Of a stretch of 64,000 bases of DNA, positions 1-9,625 are shown piece after piece (position 1 is the first letter of the stretch; the number at the start of each line of letters is the position of its first letter). Both the position numbers and the translations under genes were made by a program. The stretch comes from Acinetobacter guerrae (GTDB taxonomy: Bacteria; Pseudomonadota; Gammaproteobacteria; Pseudomonadales; Moraxellaceae): contig NZ_LXGN01000001.1 in the NCBI RefSeq assembly GCF_009372255.1, forward strand, positions 310,001-374,000, given 5' to 3'. The notes under the pieces were generated by a model, which did no database searches, was not told the origin of the DNA, and worked only from the letters and a program-made list of their open reading frames with translations.

Positions 1-130
1 TTTTTACAATGGGTGCAGGTGTTTGAGCTTTCATCGATATTTCAGCATGTACAGCAGATACACCCATACAACTGAGCATGCTAAACATACTCAGTCGAAT
101 TGGTGTTCGTTCAAAAGATTTGAACGACAT
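1..130 (-). CDS. Partial exported protein of unknown function (N-terminus only)
   Basis: Reading the minus strand from the ATG at 130 gives 43 residues beginning MSFKSFERTPIRL and then running off the window. A basic start, a hydrophobic stretch and a VHA-E site look like a Sec signal peptide, so the product is probably periplasmic or outer-membrane. The GGAGAACCTT in front of the ATG is a good ribosome binding site. It lies about 20 nt downstream of the M16C peptidase gene on the same strand, so the two may be co-transcribed. The function cannot be told from this fragment. Confidence 0.6.
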   Translation of the reverse strand, partial: MSFKSFERTPIRLSMFSMLSCMGVSAVHAEISMKAQTPAPIVK

Positions 131-151
131 AAGGTTCTCCAGTTTTTTGTT

Positions 152-3091
152 TTAATTGACTTGTTTAATCTGAAAACCAAGCTGCTCAAGTTCCTGACGT
201 TTTGCAAACGGTGCAACTACAGCTTTTGTCGGTTTCTGATTAATTAAATATTGTTTTGCCACACGTTCTAAATCATCCAAGGTGACATTTAACAAACGTG
301 TCCGCAAAGTTTTTCGAAATGCAGGTGTACGTGCATGTAAAAGCGCATAACATGCTGTAATCGCTTCTCCAGCAGGAGAACCTGGTTTATCCATACTTGA
401 GACTAAACCCAAAATTGCTTCTTCAAGTTGATGCGGCTGCTGTTCAGTATGCAAAAGCCATTCCACACTCGCGTCAAAATCTTTAAATGTTTCAGCCAGA
501 CGCGGATCACGATAACTGTAAAAACGGAATGAACACGCATTACCATCATAGCTTGCCCCACCGCCATAAGCCCCGCCTTTTTCGCGAATGGCACTATGTA
601 AATAGCCATTACGCAAATAAGCTGCTAACACCATTAAAGGTGCTGCATCAGGATGTGAAACATCAACAGCTGAATATGCAGATGCACAGAATTGGACGTT
701 AGCCTGAATCAGCCATGCTTCATCATGATCATTTTGTTGAGGATTAATTTGCTGAATATTAGCAATATTGCTATCGATTTCAACTGTATCCCAAACATTC
801 TGAATTTCTTCAATTAATTGTTCAGAAAGCTGTTCCTCACATACCAACAAAAATTGCTTAGGTGCCTGAAGCAGCTTTAAATGAATGCTTTTTAGTTCAT
901 TGATGAATGCGTCATAAGCTGCATCATCTTGCTCAATACCATCAACCAGATCATTAAGCCAATTTAAAGCACCCAAACCTGTATTATGATAATCACGTTG
1001 TGCCAATGCACTCATATTGCGTGATGCAATTTGCATCGCATAGCTATGACCAGAACCAGATAAACGAGATTTCCAGCGCGTTTTACGTTGTTGTAATAAC
1101 TCAATAATGCGTTCTTTTTCATCAAAACGAAGCTTTTCAAAGGCCAACTTTAATAGGCCAATCGCATCTAAACGTTCATTTAAAGATTTAGTGGTTAACG
1201 TCAACCATGCACTAATTTTGCCTTTATCATCGACTTTACTGCGTAATGAAGCGCCCATGCCCAAACCGCCACTTATCGCAGTTTGTAGTTGTTGCAAAGT
1301 TAAATAATCATATTCACCAGCACCAACTTCTCCCATCAAAATAGACAACAAACTAAAGTAAGGTGACTGAACAATTTCATTCGGGATTTCAATCAGAACT
1401 TGCTGATAATAAATACCATTTGTTCCAGCATGATATAAATTGAGCGGATAATCATGGCGATTTGAAATAATTTCTCTAAGTTGGCCCTGCACAATGTGCA
1501 AATCTGCTGGGACATCTTCAAGTCCGACTTTTGGCAATAAATCCAAATCATCAGGTGTATCCTGACGTTGTTTCAACGCTTCCGTATTTGCTTCAATTTC
1601 AGCACGATCAGCATCAGTTAAATGTTCACCAATTTTCGCCAAACGTGCTTTTTCATCCGCTTGCTCTTTCACAGATTTTTCAGCATCAGGAATAAGTGTC
1701 ATCTGTACGCGGTGTGGATTATCCAAAAGATACGTCTGAATCAGATTTGAAAGCCACATCGGATCTTTGAGTTCTTCTTTAACCTGATCAATTGCGGTGT
1801 CCACATCCCAGACATGAACGGGATCATTATGGTGAATCGCACTACTTAAACCATTTAAAATCAAACTCAAACCATAAGGCATACCATCGCCATTGATTTC
1901 GCGCTGATGCAATTCAATCTGGTGCAAAATCGCATCAACCAACGCCTGATCAATCGGTTTTGATGCAACATCCTGTAAAACCTTGAGAACACCTTGTTTA
2001 AATTCTTCGGCATATTCGGCATTTGAACCCTGAACGCCGCAATAAAATGTCATCTCAAAATTAGAATCATCTACACCCATTAATGGACCTGTAGACTGCG
2101 CATAGCCACATGTTTCCAGATAATGACGCAATGGAGAAGCAGAGTTTTCCAGTAAGATTCCTTCTACCAAACGCATACCCAAACGCAATTTAATATCACT
2201 TGCTTGAGGTAACAACCACGCCAAAACATGATACGTTTTATCAGTTAAATCTTCGCTATCTACCGCATAATTTTCAGTGACTTCAATTGGAGCGGTCAAA
2301 CGTTTTTCTGGCGTTGAATAAAGCGTAGTGCCTTTTTCAAATCTAGCCAACGCCAGTTTTTCAAATTGTTCTTGCAGTTCATAAGCACTTTGATTACCAA
2401 AGGTCATAAATACCGCATTACTTGGATGATAATGGGTCTTGTAAAAACGAACTAATTGTTGATAAGTCAGATCAGGAATATCTTTTGGATCACCACCAGA
2501 ATTATAGTGATACGTTGTTTGTGGGAATAAATGATGAGCCAATTGATGATAAAGTTGGTCTGAAGGTGCGCTCATTGCCCCTTTCATTTCATTAAAAACC
2601 ACACCCTTATAAACAGGCTCGCCATTTTCAAGCTCAATGCGAATCCCTTCCTGTGCAAAGTCTAAAGGGTTCAAATTGGCTGCAAAAGCTGCATCCAGAT
2701 AAACAGACAATAAGTTTTGAAAATCTTTTTTATTTTGTGTTGCAAACGGATAAGCCGTCCAGTCTGCCGCAGTAAAAGCATTCATGAAAGTATTCAATGA
2801 ACGGCGAATCATCAAGAAAAACGGATCACGTACAGGAAATTTCTCTGAGCCACACAATGCCGTATGTTCAAGAATATGCGCTGTGCCTTTCGAATCCATC
2901 GGCTGAGTACGAAATGCCACTAAAAAAACATTTTCATCATGCGAAGTGGCTAAGTGGTAGTGAATAGCGCCCGTCACTTTATGGGCGTATTCAGAAACTA
3001 GAATATCTAAAGCTTCAACATGGTGTTGACGTACCAACTGAAACGCAGGATGTACAGTTTGATTAATGGTTTCAGTGACATCTACCGTCAT
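152..3091 (-). CDS. PreP-like M16C zinc metallopeptidase
   Basis: This 979-residue protein has the inverted zinc motif HILEH at residues 72-76, followed by TALCGSEKFPVRDPF, typical of the presequence protease/insulinase M16C branch. The downstream NEMKG segment is expected to carry the third zinc ligand. The length of nearly 1000 residues fits the single-chain M16C form with two halves closing on a peptide chamber; such enzymes degrade free peptides in organelles and bacteria. No signal peptide is visible, so it should be cytoplasmic. AGGAGATCAC precedes the ATG and supports this start. The substrate is not evident. Confidence 0.9.
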   Translation of the reverse strand: MTVDVTETINQTVHPAFQLVRQHHVEALDILVSEYAHKVTGAIHYHLATSHDENVFLVAFRTQPMDSKGTAHILEHTALCGSEKFPVRDPFFLMIRRSLNTFMNAFTAADWTAYPFATQNKKDFQNLLSVYLDAAFAANLNPLDFAQEGIRIELENGEPVYKGVVFNEMKGAMSAPSDQLYHQLAHHLFPQTTYHYNSGGDPKDIPDLTYQQLVRFYKTHYHPSNAVFMTFGNQSAYELQEQFEKLALARFEKGTTLYSTPEKRLTAPIEVTENYAVDSEDLTDKTYHVLAWLLPQASDIKLRLGMRLVEGILLENSASPLRHYLETCGYAQSTGPLMGVDDSNFEMTFYCGVQGSNAEYAEEFKQGVLKVLQDVASKPIDQALVDAILHQIELHQREINGDGMPYGLSLILNGLSSAIHHNDPVHVWDVDTAIDQVKEELKDPMWLSNLIQTYLLDNPHRVQMTLIPDAEKSVKEQADEKARLAKIGEHLTDADRAEIEANTEALKQRQDTPDDLDLLPKVGLEDVPADLHIVQGQLREIISNRHDYPLNLYHAGTNGIYYQQVLIEIPNEIVQSPYFSLLSILMGEVGAGEYDYLTLQQLQTAISGGLGMGASLRSKVDDKGKISAWLTLTTKSLNERLDAIGLLKLAFEKLRFDEKERIIELLQQRKTRWKSRLSGSGHSYAMQIASRNMSALAQRDYHNTGLGALNWLNDLVDGIEQDDAAYDAFINELKSIHLKLLQAPKQFLLVCEEQLSEQLIEEIQNVWDTVEIDSNIANIQQINPQQNDHDEAWLIQANVQFCASAYSAVDVSHPDAAPLMVLAAYLRNGYLHSAIREKGGAYGGGASYDGNACSFRFYSYRDPRLAETFKDFDASVEWLLHTEQQPHQLEEAILGLVSSMDKPGSPAGEAITACYALLHARTPAFRKTLRTRLLNVTLDDLERVAKQYLINQKPTKAVVAPFAKRQELEQLGFQIKQVN

Positions 3092-3270
3092 GTGATCTCC
3101 TAAAATTTCGCTTTATAAATTGGCTTCCATTATAGCCTTACTCTCTAACCAATTTGGTAGTTTTAATCTGACACAATTTCTTTGTTTTGCTATATTTTTG
3201 TGCATGTTTTAAAAAGATCATTAAAATTCAAACTATATTTTTACTCCTCATCAAATAACTGAGCAAATTT

Positions 3271-3714
3271 TTAAAAATTCAAAAGATTCTTTTGATAATT
3301 ACTTTGCTCATCAACAAAAAAGCTATAGCCCATCTTTCTATAGAATTTAGCCGCATTTTCCGTATCTGTGTAAAGGTGTAAAACCTTAAAATAATTGTGG
3401 GCATAAGCTTCTACAGTCTCAAGCATCGCCTGACCAATACCTTGTTGGCGATATTCTGGATGTACATAAAAACGCCTTAAGCGACCAATCTGATCATCTT
3501 GCGAGAATGTATCTTGGTTTAAACCACATATTGCGACAAGTTGCTGATTCAAACGCGCTTCAAATAATGCTTCGCCAACACCTGAAAACTGATTTTTCCC
3601 CATTTCAAACTCATCATACAAACGCTTTAAGAAACGAAACTTCTCATGCACAGAATATTCAACTAATACATTGAAATCGCGGGGTAAATTTAAAATTTTA
3701 TTGATAGTTAGCAT
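3271..3714 (-). CDS. GNAT family N-acetyltransferase
   Basis: The C-terminal half has the GNAT signature: RRFYVHPEYRQQGIG is motif A with the acetyl-CoA pyrophosphate-binding RxxGxG/A loop, and AAKFYRKMGY is the usual motif B ending. The ORF track starts upstream at 3759, but the ATG at 3714 (MLTINKIL) is preferred because GATGGGGTAAAT, a good ribosome binding site, precedes it. The product is 147 residues. GNAT enzymes move an acetyl group from acetyl-CoA to an amine; the acceptor here is unknown. It stands alone, diverging from the kinase gene. Confidence 0.8.
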   Translation of the reverse strand: MLTINKILNLPRDFNVLVEYSVHEKFRFLKRLYDEFEMGKNQFSGVGEALFEARLNQQLVAICGLNQDTFSQDDQIGRLRRFYVHPEYRQQGIGQAMLETVEAYAHNYFKVLHLYTDTENAAKFYRKMGYSFFVDEQSNYQKNLLNF

Positions 3715-3870
3715 ATTTACCCCATCAATCTTAAATAAAAATTTAATGAAGTGGCTCAACTCAATCCATAACGGCTTATGTGCTGAACCAATGAAATTTA
3801 TTCATCAAACTACAGCAAAACTGAACAATCGTGTAAACTGTGTGCTTTGATTTTTTATGTGAATACAATC

Positions 3871-4875
3871 ATGGCAACTGTAGACCTTTTTGCAATTGGT
3901 AACGCGCTTATTGATCAAGAATTTAAAATCTCTGATGATTTTTTAGCCCAGCAAGGCTTGCAAAAAGGCACAATGCAGTTAACCGATGGTCCAACTCAAG
4001 CAGCATTATATCAAAATCTATTAGATTCTCAGGATTATAAAGGTCAAGCCAGTGGTGGATCTGCGGCAAACACCACGGTTGCTTTTAGTGCTTTAGGTAG
4101 TTCTGCATTTTATGCATGTCGTGTTGGCAATGATGAACTTGGGCAAATTTACCTTGATGGTTTAAATGATGCCGATATTCATACTTCAGAAAAATCAAAA
4201 ACTGAAGGTGTTACAGGTACTTGTATGGTACTGATTAGTCCAGATACAGAACGCACCATGCATACGTATCTTGGGATTACCACTGAGCTATCTTCCGATC
4301 AAATCGATTATGAGCCATTAAAAAATGCGAAGTGGCTTTACATCGAAGGTTATTTATCAACCAGTCCTTCGGCTCGTTTAGCAGTAAAACAAGCACGTCA
4401 AATTGCACGCGAACATGGTGTAAAAATTGCATTATCACTTTCTGATCCTGCAATGGTTCAATATGCACGAGAAGGTCTGGAAGAATTAATTGATGACGGT
4501 GTCGATTTGCTTTTCTGTAATGAACAAGAAGCGCTCATGTATACAGAAACGCACACGCTTGATGACGCCTTTGCAAAATTGAAATTAAAAAATCATACCA
4601 TTGTCATTACACAAAGTGCCCAAGGTGCTTCTGTATATTCTGCTAATACACATTTTCACTTGGGTGGACGTCGTGTCGAAGCAATTGATGCTAATGGTGC
4701 TGGCGACGCCTTTGCAGGTGCATTTTTATATGCGCTAAACCACAAAATGTCTCTTGAGGATGCAACGCAACTGGCAATTCTTATTTCCAGCGAAGTCGTA
4801 GCCCAATATGGCCCTCGTTTAGATATTGAAAAATATGCTAAACTTCTGAAAAATTTCCAAACTGAATGTGCATAA
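3871..4875 (+). CDS. PfkB-family carbohydrate/adenosine kinase
   Basis: This 334-residue protein is a ribokinase-fold kinase. The N-terminal region has the ASGGSAANTTVAFSALG motif (PfkB signature 1) and the C-terminal region has DANGAGDAFAGAF (signature 2), which supplies the catalytic aspartate and the anion hole. Proteins like this are usually annotated as adenosine kinase or PfkB sugar kinase; the real substrate cannot be decided from sequence. The ATG at 3871 (MATVDLFAIG) is used rather than the TTG at 3847, because the protein then begins at the first beta strand. The next gene overlaps or touches its stop codon. Confidence 0.85.
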   Translation: MATVDLFAIGNALIDQEFKISDDFLAQQGLQKGTMQLTDGPTQAALYQNLLDSQDYKGQASGGSAANTTVAFSALGSSAFYACRVGNDELGQIYLDGLNDADIHTSEKSKTEGVTGTCMVLISPDTERTMHTYLGITTELSSDQIDYEPLKNAKWLYIEGYLSTSPSARLAVKQARQIAREHGVKIALSLSDPAMVQYAREGLEELIDDGVDLLFCNEQEALMYTETHTLDDAFAKLKLKNHTIVITQSAQGASVYSANTHFHLGGRRVEAIDANGAGDAFAGAFLYALNHKMSLEDATQLAILISSEVVAQYGPRLDIEKYAKLLKNFQTECA

Positions 4876-4877
4876 TT

Positions 4878-5201
4878 ATGGAAAAAATTTGCATGACCGA
4901 GGATATCCCTGAGCGTGAAGCGCGTTCTTATGAGACATCTCAGGGAGATACTATTTTTATTACACAACGCGATGGTGGATTTTTTGCCTACCAAAATATC
5001 TGCCCCCACCTACAAGTGGAGCTTGAATTTCTGGAAAATCAATTTCTCGATCAAGATCAGGAATTTATCCAATGTTCAACACATGGCGCATTGTTTAATG
5101 TAGAAACTGGTGAATGTATTTCTGGGCCTTGTTTGGGTGATTTTTTAACCAAAATTGAAATTCAGGTACACTCAGATGGCGGAATTTACTTAACAGAATA
5201 A
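4878..5201 (+). CDS. Rieske [2Fe-2S] ferredoxin-like protein
   Basis: This 107-residue protein is a single Rieske domain. CPHL and CSTHG give the Cys-x-His and Cys-x-x-His ligands of a [2Fe-2S] cluster, separated by the usual spacer, and the end (GPCLGDFLTKIEIQV) matches the last strands of the fold. Small stand-alone Rieske proteins act as electron carriers for oxygenases or as nitrite-reductase-like small subunits, but no partner is encoded here. The ATG at 4878 lies just past the kinase stop codon; an alternative ATG at 4866 would overlap that gene by 10 nt. Either way the two genes look translationally coupled. Confidence 0.85.
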   Translation: MEKICMTEDIPEREARSYETSQGDTIFITQRDGGFFAYQNICPHLQVELEFLENQFLDQDQEFIQCSTHGALFNVETGECISGPCLGDFLTKIEIQVHSDGGIYLTE

Positions 5202-5218
5202 TATCTCGGGTTTTTGCC

Positions 5219-5830
5219 ATGTCAGAATTTTTTTTCAACTATGACTTGATGCCTTTTCATTTAAGTGTGGTTGCCTTAATTCTGTTAAGCATGGCAGAAA
5301 CGATTGGAATATATATCGGCATACGACCTAGTGCGATAATACGAAAAATTTCTCCAAACTGGTTAGTTTATTCGCCCTTGCTTAATGTCAAATTTTCAAA
5401 AGTTCTTATTTTAGTTTTTTTACTAATCAATTTTAGTTTTGCTGGTTATTTTTTACAGTTGGCTTTTTTTGCCAAGCAACATAGCTTTGTTTCTCCCTTT
5501 TATCTTATTCTGCCTGCTTTCATTATTGCTATATTTTTCACTGTGTTCATGATTCACTGTCTGGATCAAGTGATTAAACCACAGCTTGAACATCATAACA
5601 CTAGCCTGCTTGGAAGGCTTGCAACAATTTCTAGCGGCAATGCTCGCCCTGGTTTTTCGGCTCAAGCACGCATTCGTGACGAATTTGGTCAAATTCACTA
5701 TGTTCAAGTCGAACCAGAGTTTGGTGAATTAGAATTTCGTTCACAGGTGATTCTAATCCGATTTAAACAAACACACTACATCGCCAAAAAAATTGCGGTT
5801 TCAAATCACTTATTTACACCTCAACAATAA
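5219..5830 (+). CDS. YqiJ-like inner membrane protein with C-terminal OB-fold
   Basis: The first two thirds of this 203-residue protein hold about three hydrophobic segments. The soluble tail (LLGRLATISSGNARPGFSAQARIRDEFGQIHYVQVEP) resembles the OB-fold domain of YqiJ/DUF1449 and NfeD-like membrane proteins. In E. coli yqiJ is paired with the flotillin gene yqiK, but no flotillin gene follows here; the gene is the last of a run with the kinase and Rieske genes. A role in membrane organisation is inferred from the family only. No strong ribosome binding site is visible in front of the ATG. Confidence 0.7.
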   Translation: MSEFFFNYDLMPFHLSVVALILLSMAETIGIYIGIRPSAIIRKISPNWLVYSPLLNVKFSKVLILVFLLINFSFAGYFLQLAFFAKQHSFVSPFYLILPAFIIAIFFTVFMIHCLDQVIKPQLEHHNTSLLGRLATISSGNARPGFSAQARIRDEFGQIHYVQVEPEFGELEFRSQVILIRFKQTHYIAKKIAVSNHLFTPQQ

Positions 5831-6225
5831 TCATGTATATATTTTAATCAATTCAATAAAAAAACTCGCATAGGATAATTCAAACCCAAAGAGTAAATTA
5901 TAAAATTAATATTATATTGTGAAAAATGAAAAATCATTATAATCCGACGATATTAGTTGGTTATTTAATTTCGTCAAAAAATTAATTATTAGCATTTTAG
6001 TCGGATTTAAAACTTTAAATACAACCAATTTAGTCAGGTTTATTAAACCTTAAATACAAGTGTTTTAATATACTTTAATTTATTTTATATATTGAAATAA
6101 ATTTTCAACAAGACATTGATTTAAAACAATTTAATAATATATTTTTATTTTAAGTGTTTTTATTGTTTATTTTTTTATTTATGTCATTAATAATATACAT
6201 TATCCAACCATATAGGCTTATATAT
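5831..6225 (+). promoter_or_regulatory. AT-rich leader of the cyd operon
   Basis: This stretch of nearly 400 bases holds no convincing gene. It is very AT-rich and contains two imperfect direct repeats, at 5996-6024 and 6029-6059. TTGATTTAAAACAAT near 6117 is only a weak match to an FNR/Anr box (TTGATNNNNATCAA). The cyd promoter must lie here, but its exact position cannot be read. Confidence 0.45.
5996..6059 (+). repeat. Two imperfect direct repeats in the cyd leader
   Basis: TTTAGTCGGATTTAAAACTT followed by TAAATACAA is repeated, with a few changes and a 2-nt length difference, as TTTAGTCAGGTTTATTAAAC plus CTTAAATACAA. The units are offset by 33-35 nt, near three helical turns, so both copies could face the same side of the DNA. 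Confidence 0.6.
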
Positions 6226-6417
6226 ATGAGCTTAATGAAAAAAGATTTTAATCAACGTCTAGTCAAAGAAATTACCATCATATTAATAATTAAGATTGTA
6301 ATTTTACTGACGATTAAACATATCTGGTTTGATGCCCCAACCATCCCTAAAAATTTTGACAATCAAGTTGCCGAGCGTATCGCTGGCACAAATTCCCAAA
6401 TCAAGGAGACACGTTGA
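6226..6417 (+). CDS. cydP: CydP-like small subunit of cytochrome bd oxidase
   Basis: A small protein of about 63 residues with one transmembrane segment ([15 protein letters not shown]) and a short polar tail. Its place directly before cydA and its form match the small protein annotated as the putative cytochrome oxidase small subunit CydP in related bacteria. The ORF track begins far upstream at 6154, but that extension is AT-rich and lacks a ribosome binding site. The ATG at 6226 has AGG about 9 nt before it; the ATG at 6235 (MKKDFNQ) is an equally possible start. Its stop overlaps the cydA start as TGATG, which points to translational coupling. Confidence 0.7.
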   Translation: MSLMKKDFNQRLVKEITIILIIKIVILLTIKHIWFDAPTIPKNFDNQVAERIAGTNSQIKETR

Positions 6418-8003
6418 TGATTTCTGAAAGCGTGGTCGATCTTTCGCGGTTCCAGTTCGCTATGACCGCAATGTATCACTTCATTTTTGTTCCACTGACT
6501 TTAGGATTGGCTTTTCTTCTTGCCATTATGGAAACGACATATGTCATTTCTGGTAAGGAAATTTATAAAGACATGACCAAATTCTGGGGAAAACTGTTCG
6601 GTATCAACTTCGCTTTAGGTGTAACCACAGGACTGACCATGGAATTCCAGTTTGGTACAAACTGGGCTTACTATTCTCATTATGTAGGTGACATTTTTGG
6701 TGCGCCATTGGCAATTGAAGGCTTAATGGCTTTCTTCCTAGAATCGACTTTTATTGGTTTATTCTTCTTTGGTTGGGATCGTCTATCCAAAGTACAGCAT
6801 CTCGGTGTCACATGGTTAGTTGCCATTGGCTCAAATATGTCAGCCCTTTGGATTTTGGTTGCAAATGGTTGGATGCAAAACCCTGTTGGTGCTGCATTTA
6901 ATTATGAAACCATGCGTATGGAACTCACAGATTTTGGCGCATTAATTTTTAATCCTGTTGCTCAGGTAAAATTTGTACATACTGTTTCTGCAGGTTATGT
7001 GACTGGTGCAATTTTTGTGTTGGCTATTTCCAGTTATTATTTATTAAAAAAACGTGATCTACCCTTTGCGCGTCGCTCTTTTGCGATTGCAGCAGTTTTC
7101 GGTTTAGCTTCTACATTATCTGTTATTTTACTTGGTGATGAATCAGGCTATGAGTTAGGTGATGTTCAAAAAGCAAAACTTGCCGCCATTGAGTCTGAAT
7201 GGGAAACTCAACCAGCTCCTGCGAGTTTTACACTATTTGGTATTCCAAATCAGCAAGAAATGCGAACTGACTATGCGATTAAAATCCCTTATGCACTGGG
7301 CTTAATTGCAACACGTTCAGTTGATAAGCAAGTAACTGGTATCACCGACTTGATGAAAGAGCATGAGCTACGTATTCGTAATGGTATGGTGGCTTATAGT
7401 GAACTTGAAAAACTTCGTGCTGGTGACAAATCTCCAGAACTGCTCAACTCATTTAAAGAAAACCAGAAAGATTTAGGCTACGGTTTATTATTGAAAAAAT
7501 ATACCGAAAATGTCACTGATGCGACTGAAGCAAATATTCAATCTGCTGTTAAAGACAGTATTCCTAATGTGACTGCGCTGTTCTTCACTTTCCGTATCAT
7601 GGTCGCTTGTGGTTTCCTTATGTTGTTGCTATTTATCTTAGCAGCATGGTCAGTAGCCAAACGTAATGCCGAAGAAAAACCATGGTTACTTAAATTTGCA
7701 TTATTTGCTTTACCCTTACCATGGATTGCAGCTCAAACTGGCTGGTATGTTGCCGAAGGTGGACGCCAACCGTGGACAATTGGTGAGGTTTTACCAACAC
7801 ACTTATCTGCTTCTAGCTTAAGTACAGGCGATGTCTGGGGTTCAATCATTGCACTTGCCGCGTTCTACACCGTACTGCTCATTATTGAAATGTACTTGAT
7901 GATCAAGTTTGCACGTTTGGGGCCAAGCTCACTTCATACTGGTAAATACCATTTTGAAAAACAAGAAAACTCAAATATGGTCGCTGGGGAGACTCAATCA
8001 TGA
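6417..8003 (+). CDS. cydA: Cytochrome bd ubiquinol oxidase subunit I
   Basis: This 528-residue membrane protein is CydA. The N-terminal [11 protein letters not shown] carries the distal haem histidine, [15 protein letters not shown] carries a second haem histidine, and the segment around [12 protein letters not shown] is the conserved C-terminal part near the quinol site. The length fits the long Q-loop class. With CydB it oxidises ubiquinol and reduces oxygen to water with high affinity in the inner membrane. The ATG at 6417 follows AAGGAGACACGT, a strong ribosome binding site; the TTG at 6414 in the ORF track is not needed. Its stop overlaps cydB as ATGA. Confidence 0.97.
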   Translation: MISESVVDLSRFQFAMTAMYHFIFVPLTLGLAFLLAIMETTYVISGKEIYKDMTKFWGKLFGINFALGVTTGLTMEFQFGTNWAYYSHYVGDIFGAPLAIEGLMAFFLESTFIGLFFFGWDRLSKVQHLGVTWLVAIGSNMSALWILVANGWMQNPVGAAFNYETMRMELTDFGALIFNPVAQVKFVHTVSAGYVTGAIFVLAISSYYLLKKRDLPFARRSFAIAAVFGLASTLSVILLGDESGYELGDVQKAKLAAIESEWETQPAPASFTLFGIPNQQEMRTDYAIKIPYALGLIATRSVDKQVTGITDLMKEHELRIRNGMVAYSELEKLRAGDKSPELLNSFKENQKDLGYGLLLKKYTENVTDATEANIQSAVKDSIPNVTALFFTFRIMVACGFLMLLLFILAAWSVAKRNAEEKPWLLKFALFALPLPWIAAQTGWYVAEGGRQPWTIGEVLPTHLSASSLSTGDVWGSIIALAAFYTVLLIIEMYLMIKFARLGPSSLHTGKYHFEKQENSNMVAGETQS

Positions 8004-9145
8004 TCGAATATGAACTCTTAAAAATTATCTGGTGGATCTTGGTCGGGGTTCTTCTGATTGGACTTGCCCTAACTGATGGTTTTGACATGGGTGCTATGAT
8101 TCTCATGCCTTTCGTGGGTAAAACTGATAGCGAACGTCGTGTAGCAATCAATACCATCGCCCCCCACTGGGATGGTAACCAAGTCTGGTTAATTACTGCT
8201 GGTGGTGCCATTTTTGCCGCATGGCCAATGGTATATGCTGTTGCCTTCTCTGGTATGTATTGGGCCTTATTGCTCGTTCTATTTGGACTTTTTCTAAGAC
8301 CTGTTGGTTTTGACTATCGATCTAAACTTGAAAATACCAAATGGCGTAATTCATGGGACTGGGGCTTATGTATTGGTAGCTTTGTTCCTGCTTTAGTGTT
8401 CGGTGTAGCATTTGGTAATATGCTTGTAGGTGTGCCTTTTAGTCTGGATGAAACTGTGCGCTCTCATTATGAAGGTAGTTTCTTTGCATTACTGAATCCA
8501 TTCTCAGTTGTATGCGGATTAGTCAGCGTCACAATGCTTTGTGCGCATGGTGGAGCATGGCTAATGCTACGTACAGACGGAGATTTACATCGTCGTGCGG
8601 CTAAAGCAACTCAAATTATGGCGATTATATATCTGGTGTGCTTTATTGCAGCAGGTGCTTGGCTGTATTTTGGCAATATAGAAGGCTATTCGATTGTTCA
8701 ACCATTCGATACTAACGGCGTTGCCAATCCTTTGGCAAAAGAGGTCGTTACTAACAATAATCATGGCTGGTTAAATAACTATAGCTTATACCCAATTACC
8801 ATGATTGCACCTATTTTAGGTATTCTCGGTGGTTTGATTGCTGTATTTGCATCTAGCAAAAATAAAGCGGGTTTCAGCTTTATGGGTTCGGCTTTGGCTG
8901 TTGTAGGAACAATTCTAACCGCTGGTTTCGCATTATTTCCATTCTTAATGCCATCTAGCATCAATCCTGTTTCAAGCCTTACAATGTGGGATGCAGTTTC
9001 AAGCCATAAAACATTGGGGGTAATGACTGTGGCTGCATGCATTTTTGTTCCGATTGTATTAAGTTATACATGCTGGTGCTACTATAAAATGTGGGGTGTC
9101 ATTACCAATAAAGACATTCAAGCTAATTCACATAGTTTGTACTAA
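8000..9145 (+). CDS. cydB: Cytochrome bd ubiquinol oxidase subunit II
   Basis: This 381-residue polytopic protein begins with [21 protein letters not shown] and contains [20 protein letters not shown] and [17 protein letters not shown], the hallmark N-terminal blocks of CydB. It forms the oxidase heterodimer with CydA. The start overlaps the cydA stop by four bases (ATGA), ensuring paired synthesis. Nothing is missing: length and conserved blocks are normal for the family. Confidence 0.97.
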   Translation: MIEYELLKIIWWILVGVLLIGLALTDGFDMGAMILMPFVGKTDSERRVAINTIAPHWDGNQVWLITAGGAIFAAWPMVYAVAFSGMYWALLLVLFGLFLRPVGFDYRSKLENTKWRNSWDWGLCIGSFVPALVFGVAFGNMLVGVPFSLDETVRSHYEGSFFALLNPFSVVCGLVSVTMLCAHGGAWLMLRTDGDLHRRAAKATQIMAIIYLVCFIAAGAWLYFGNIEGYSIVQPFDTNGVANPLAKEVVTNNNHGWLNNYSLYPITMIAPILGILGGLIAVFASSKNKAGFSFMGSALAVVGTILTAGFALFPFLMPSSINPVSSLTMWDAVSSHKTLGVMTVAACIFVPIVLSYTCWCYYKMWGVITNKDIQANSHSLY

Positions 9146-9163
9146 GGTAACGAGGAGAAATAT

Positions 9164-9265
9164 ATGTGGTATTTCGCATGGATTCTTGGAATATTGATGG
9201 CTTGTTTTGCAGGTGTTCTGAGTGCACTTTATATTGAGCATCATCAAAATTTAGATGAGGAATAA
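9164..9265 (+). CDS. cydX: CydX small subunit of cytochrome bd oxidase
   Basis: This 33-codon ORF, too short for the ORF track, starts MWYFAWILG and has one membrane segment followed by a charged tail ending in NLDEE. This is the standard form of CydX/CbdX, the single-span peptide that stabilises the haems of the bd oxidase. CGAGGAGAAATAT is a strong ribosome binding site in front of the ATG. It sits 18 nt after cydB and 4 nt before ybgE, the order seen in other proteobacterial cyd operons. Confidence 0.93.
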   Translation: MWYFAWILGILMACFAGVLSALYIEHHQNLDEE

Positions 9266-9269
9266 CATC

Positions 9270-9566
9270 ATGGTAGAAGCAGTGACAACAGTAAAAAGAA
9301 GTAAAACGCAGACAATTGCGATGGTCATTTCATTTTTGTTGGCATTGCCACTTGCAGCCGTTTTATTAGTTCATCCTGCTATGATGCTAGATGCAAATGG
9401 ACATTATAATCATAGTGTCCTTATGTTAGTTATGTTGGGGATTTCAGGCGGCTTTATTCATGGTGTTGGTTACATTCCCCAGTTCTGGTTATGGAAATGG
9501 TTATTTAGCCCTTATATCGCATGGCCACTGATGTTAATTGGCTATTATTTATGGTTTGTTAAATAG
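9270..9566 (+). CDS. ybgE: YbgE-like cyd operon membrane protein
   Basis: A 98-residue protein with about three hydrophobic segments, including LGISGGFIHGVGYIPQFWLWKWLFSPY, a block typical of the YbgE family found after cydX. The function is not established; association with the bd oxidase is inferred from conserved gene order. The ATG at 9270 (MVEAVTTV) follows GAGGAATAACATC; the upstream start in the ORF track lies inside cydX. A strong terminator follows, closing the operon. Confidence 0.85.
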   Translation: MVEAVTTVKRSKTQTIAMVISFLLALPLAAVLLVHPAMMLDANGHYNHSVLMLVMLGISGGFIHGVGYIPQFWLWKWLFSPYIAWPLMLIGYYLWFVK

Positions 9567-9577
9567 CTACCCTTATA

Positions 9578-9608
9578 AAAAACCTCCAAAATTTTGGAGG
9601 TTTTTTTA
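9578..9608 (+). terminator. Intrinsic terminator of the cyd operon
   Basis: AACCTCC-AAAATTTT-GGAGGTT followed by a T run. The A-rich 5' side means it could also serve the convergent DUF2057 gene. Confidence 0.9.
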
Positions 9609-9625
9609 TAATTATTTTTAAAGAA

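Noticed and set aside
4908-4920. ATATCCCTGAG inside the Rieske gene resembling the adhesin motif
   Set aside because: Only about ten bases match, it lies in coding sequence and lacks the flanking conserved bases.
6117-6131. Possible FNR/Anr box before the cyd operon
   Set aside because: TTGATTTAAAACAAT matches just one half-site well; too weak to list as a regulatory site.
6154-6225. Long N-terminal extension of the CydP-like ORF
   Set aside because: Very AT-rich, no ribosome binding site, and CydP-like proteins are about 60 residues long.
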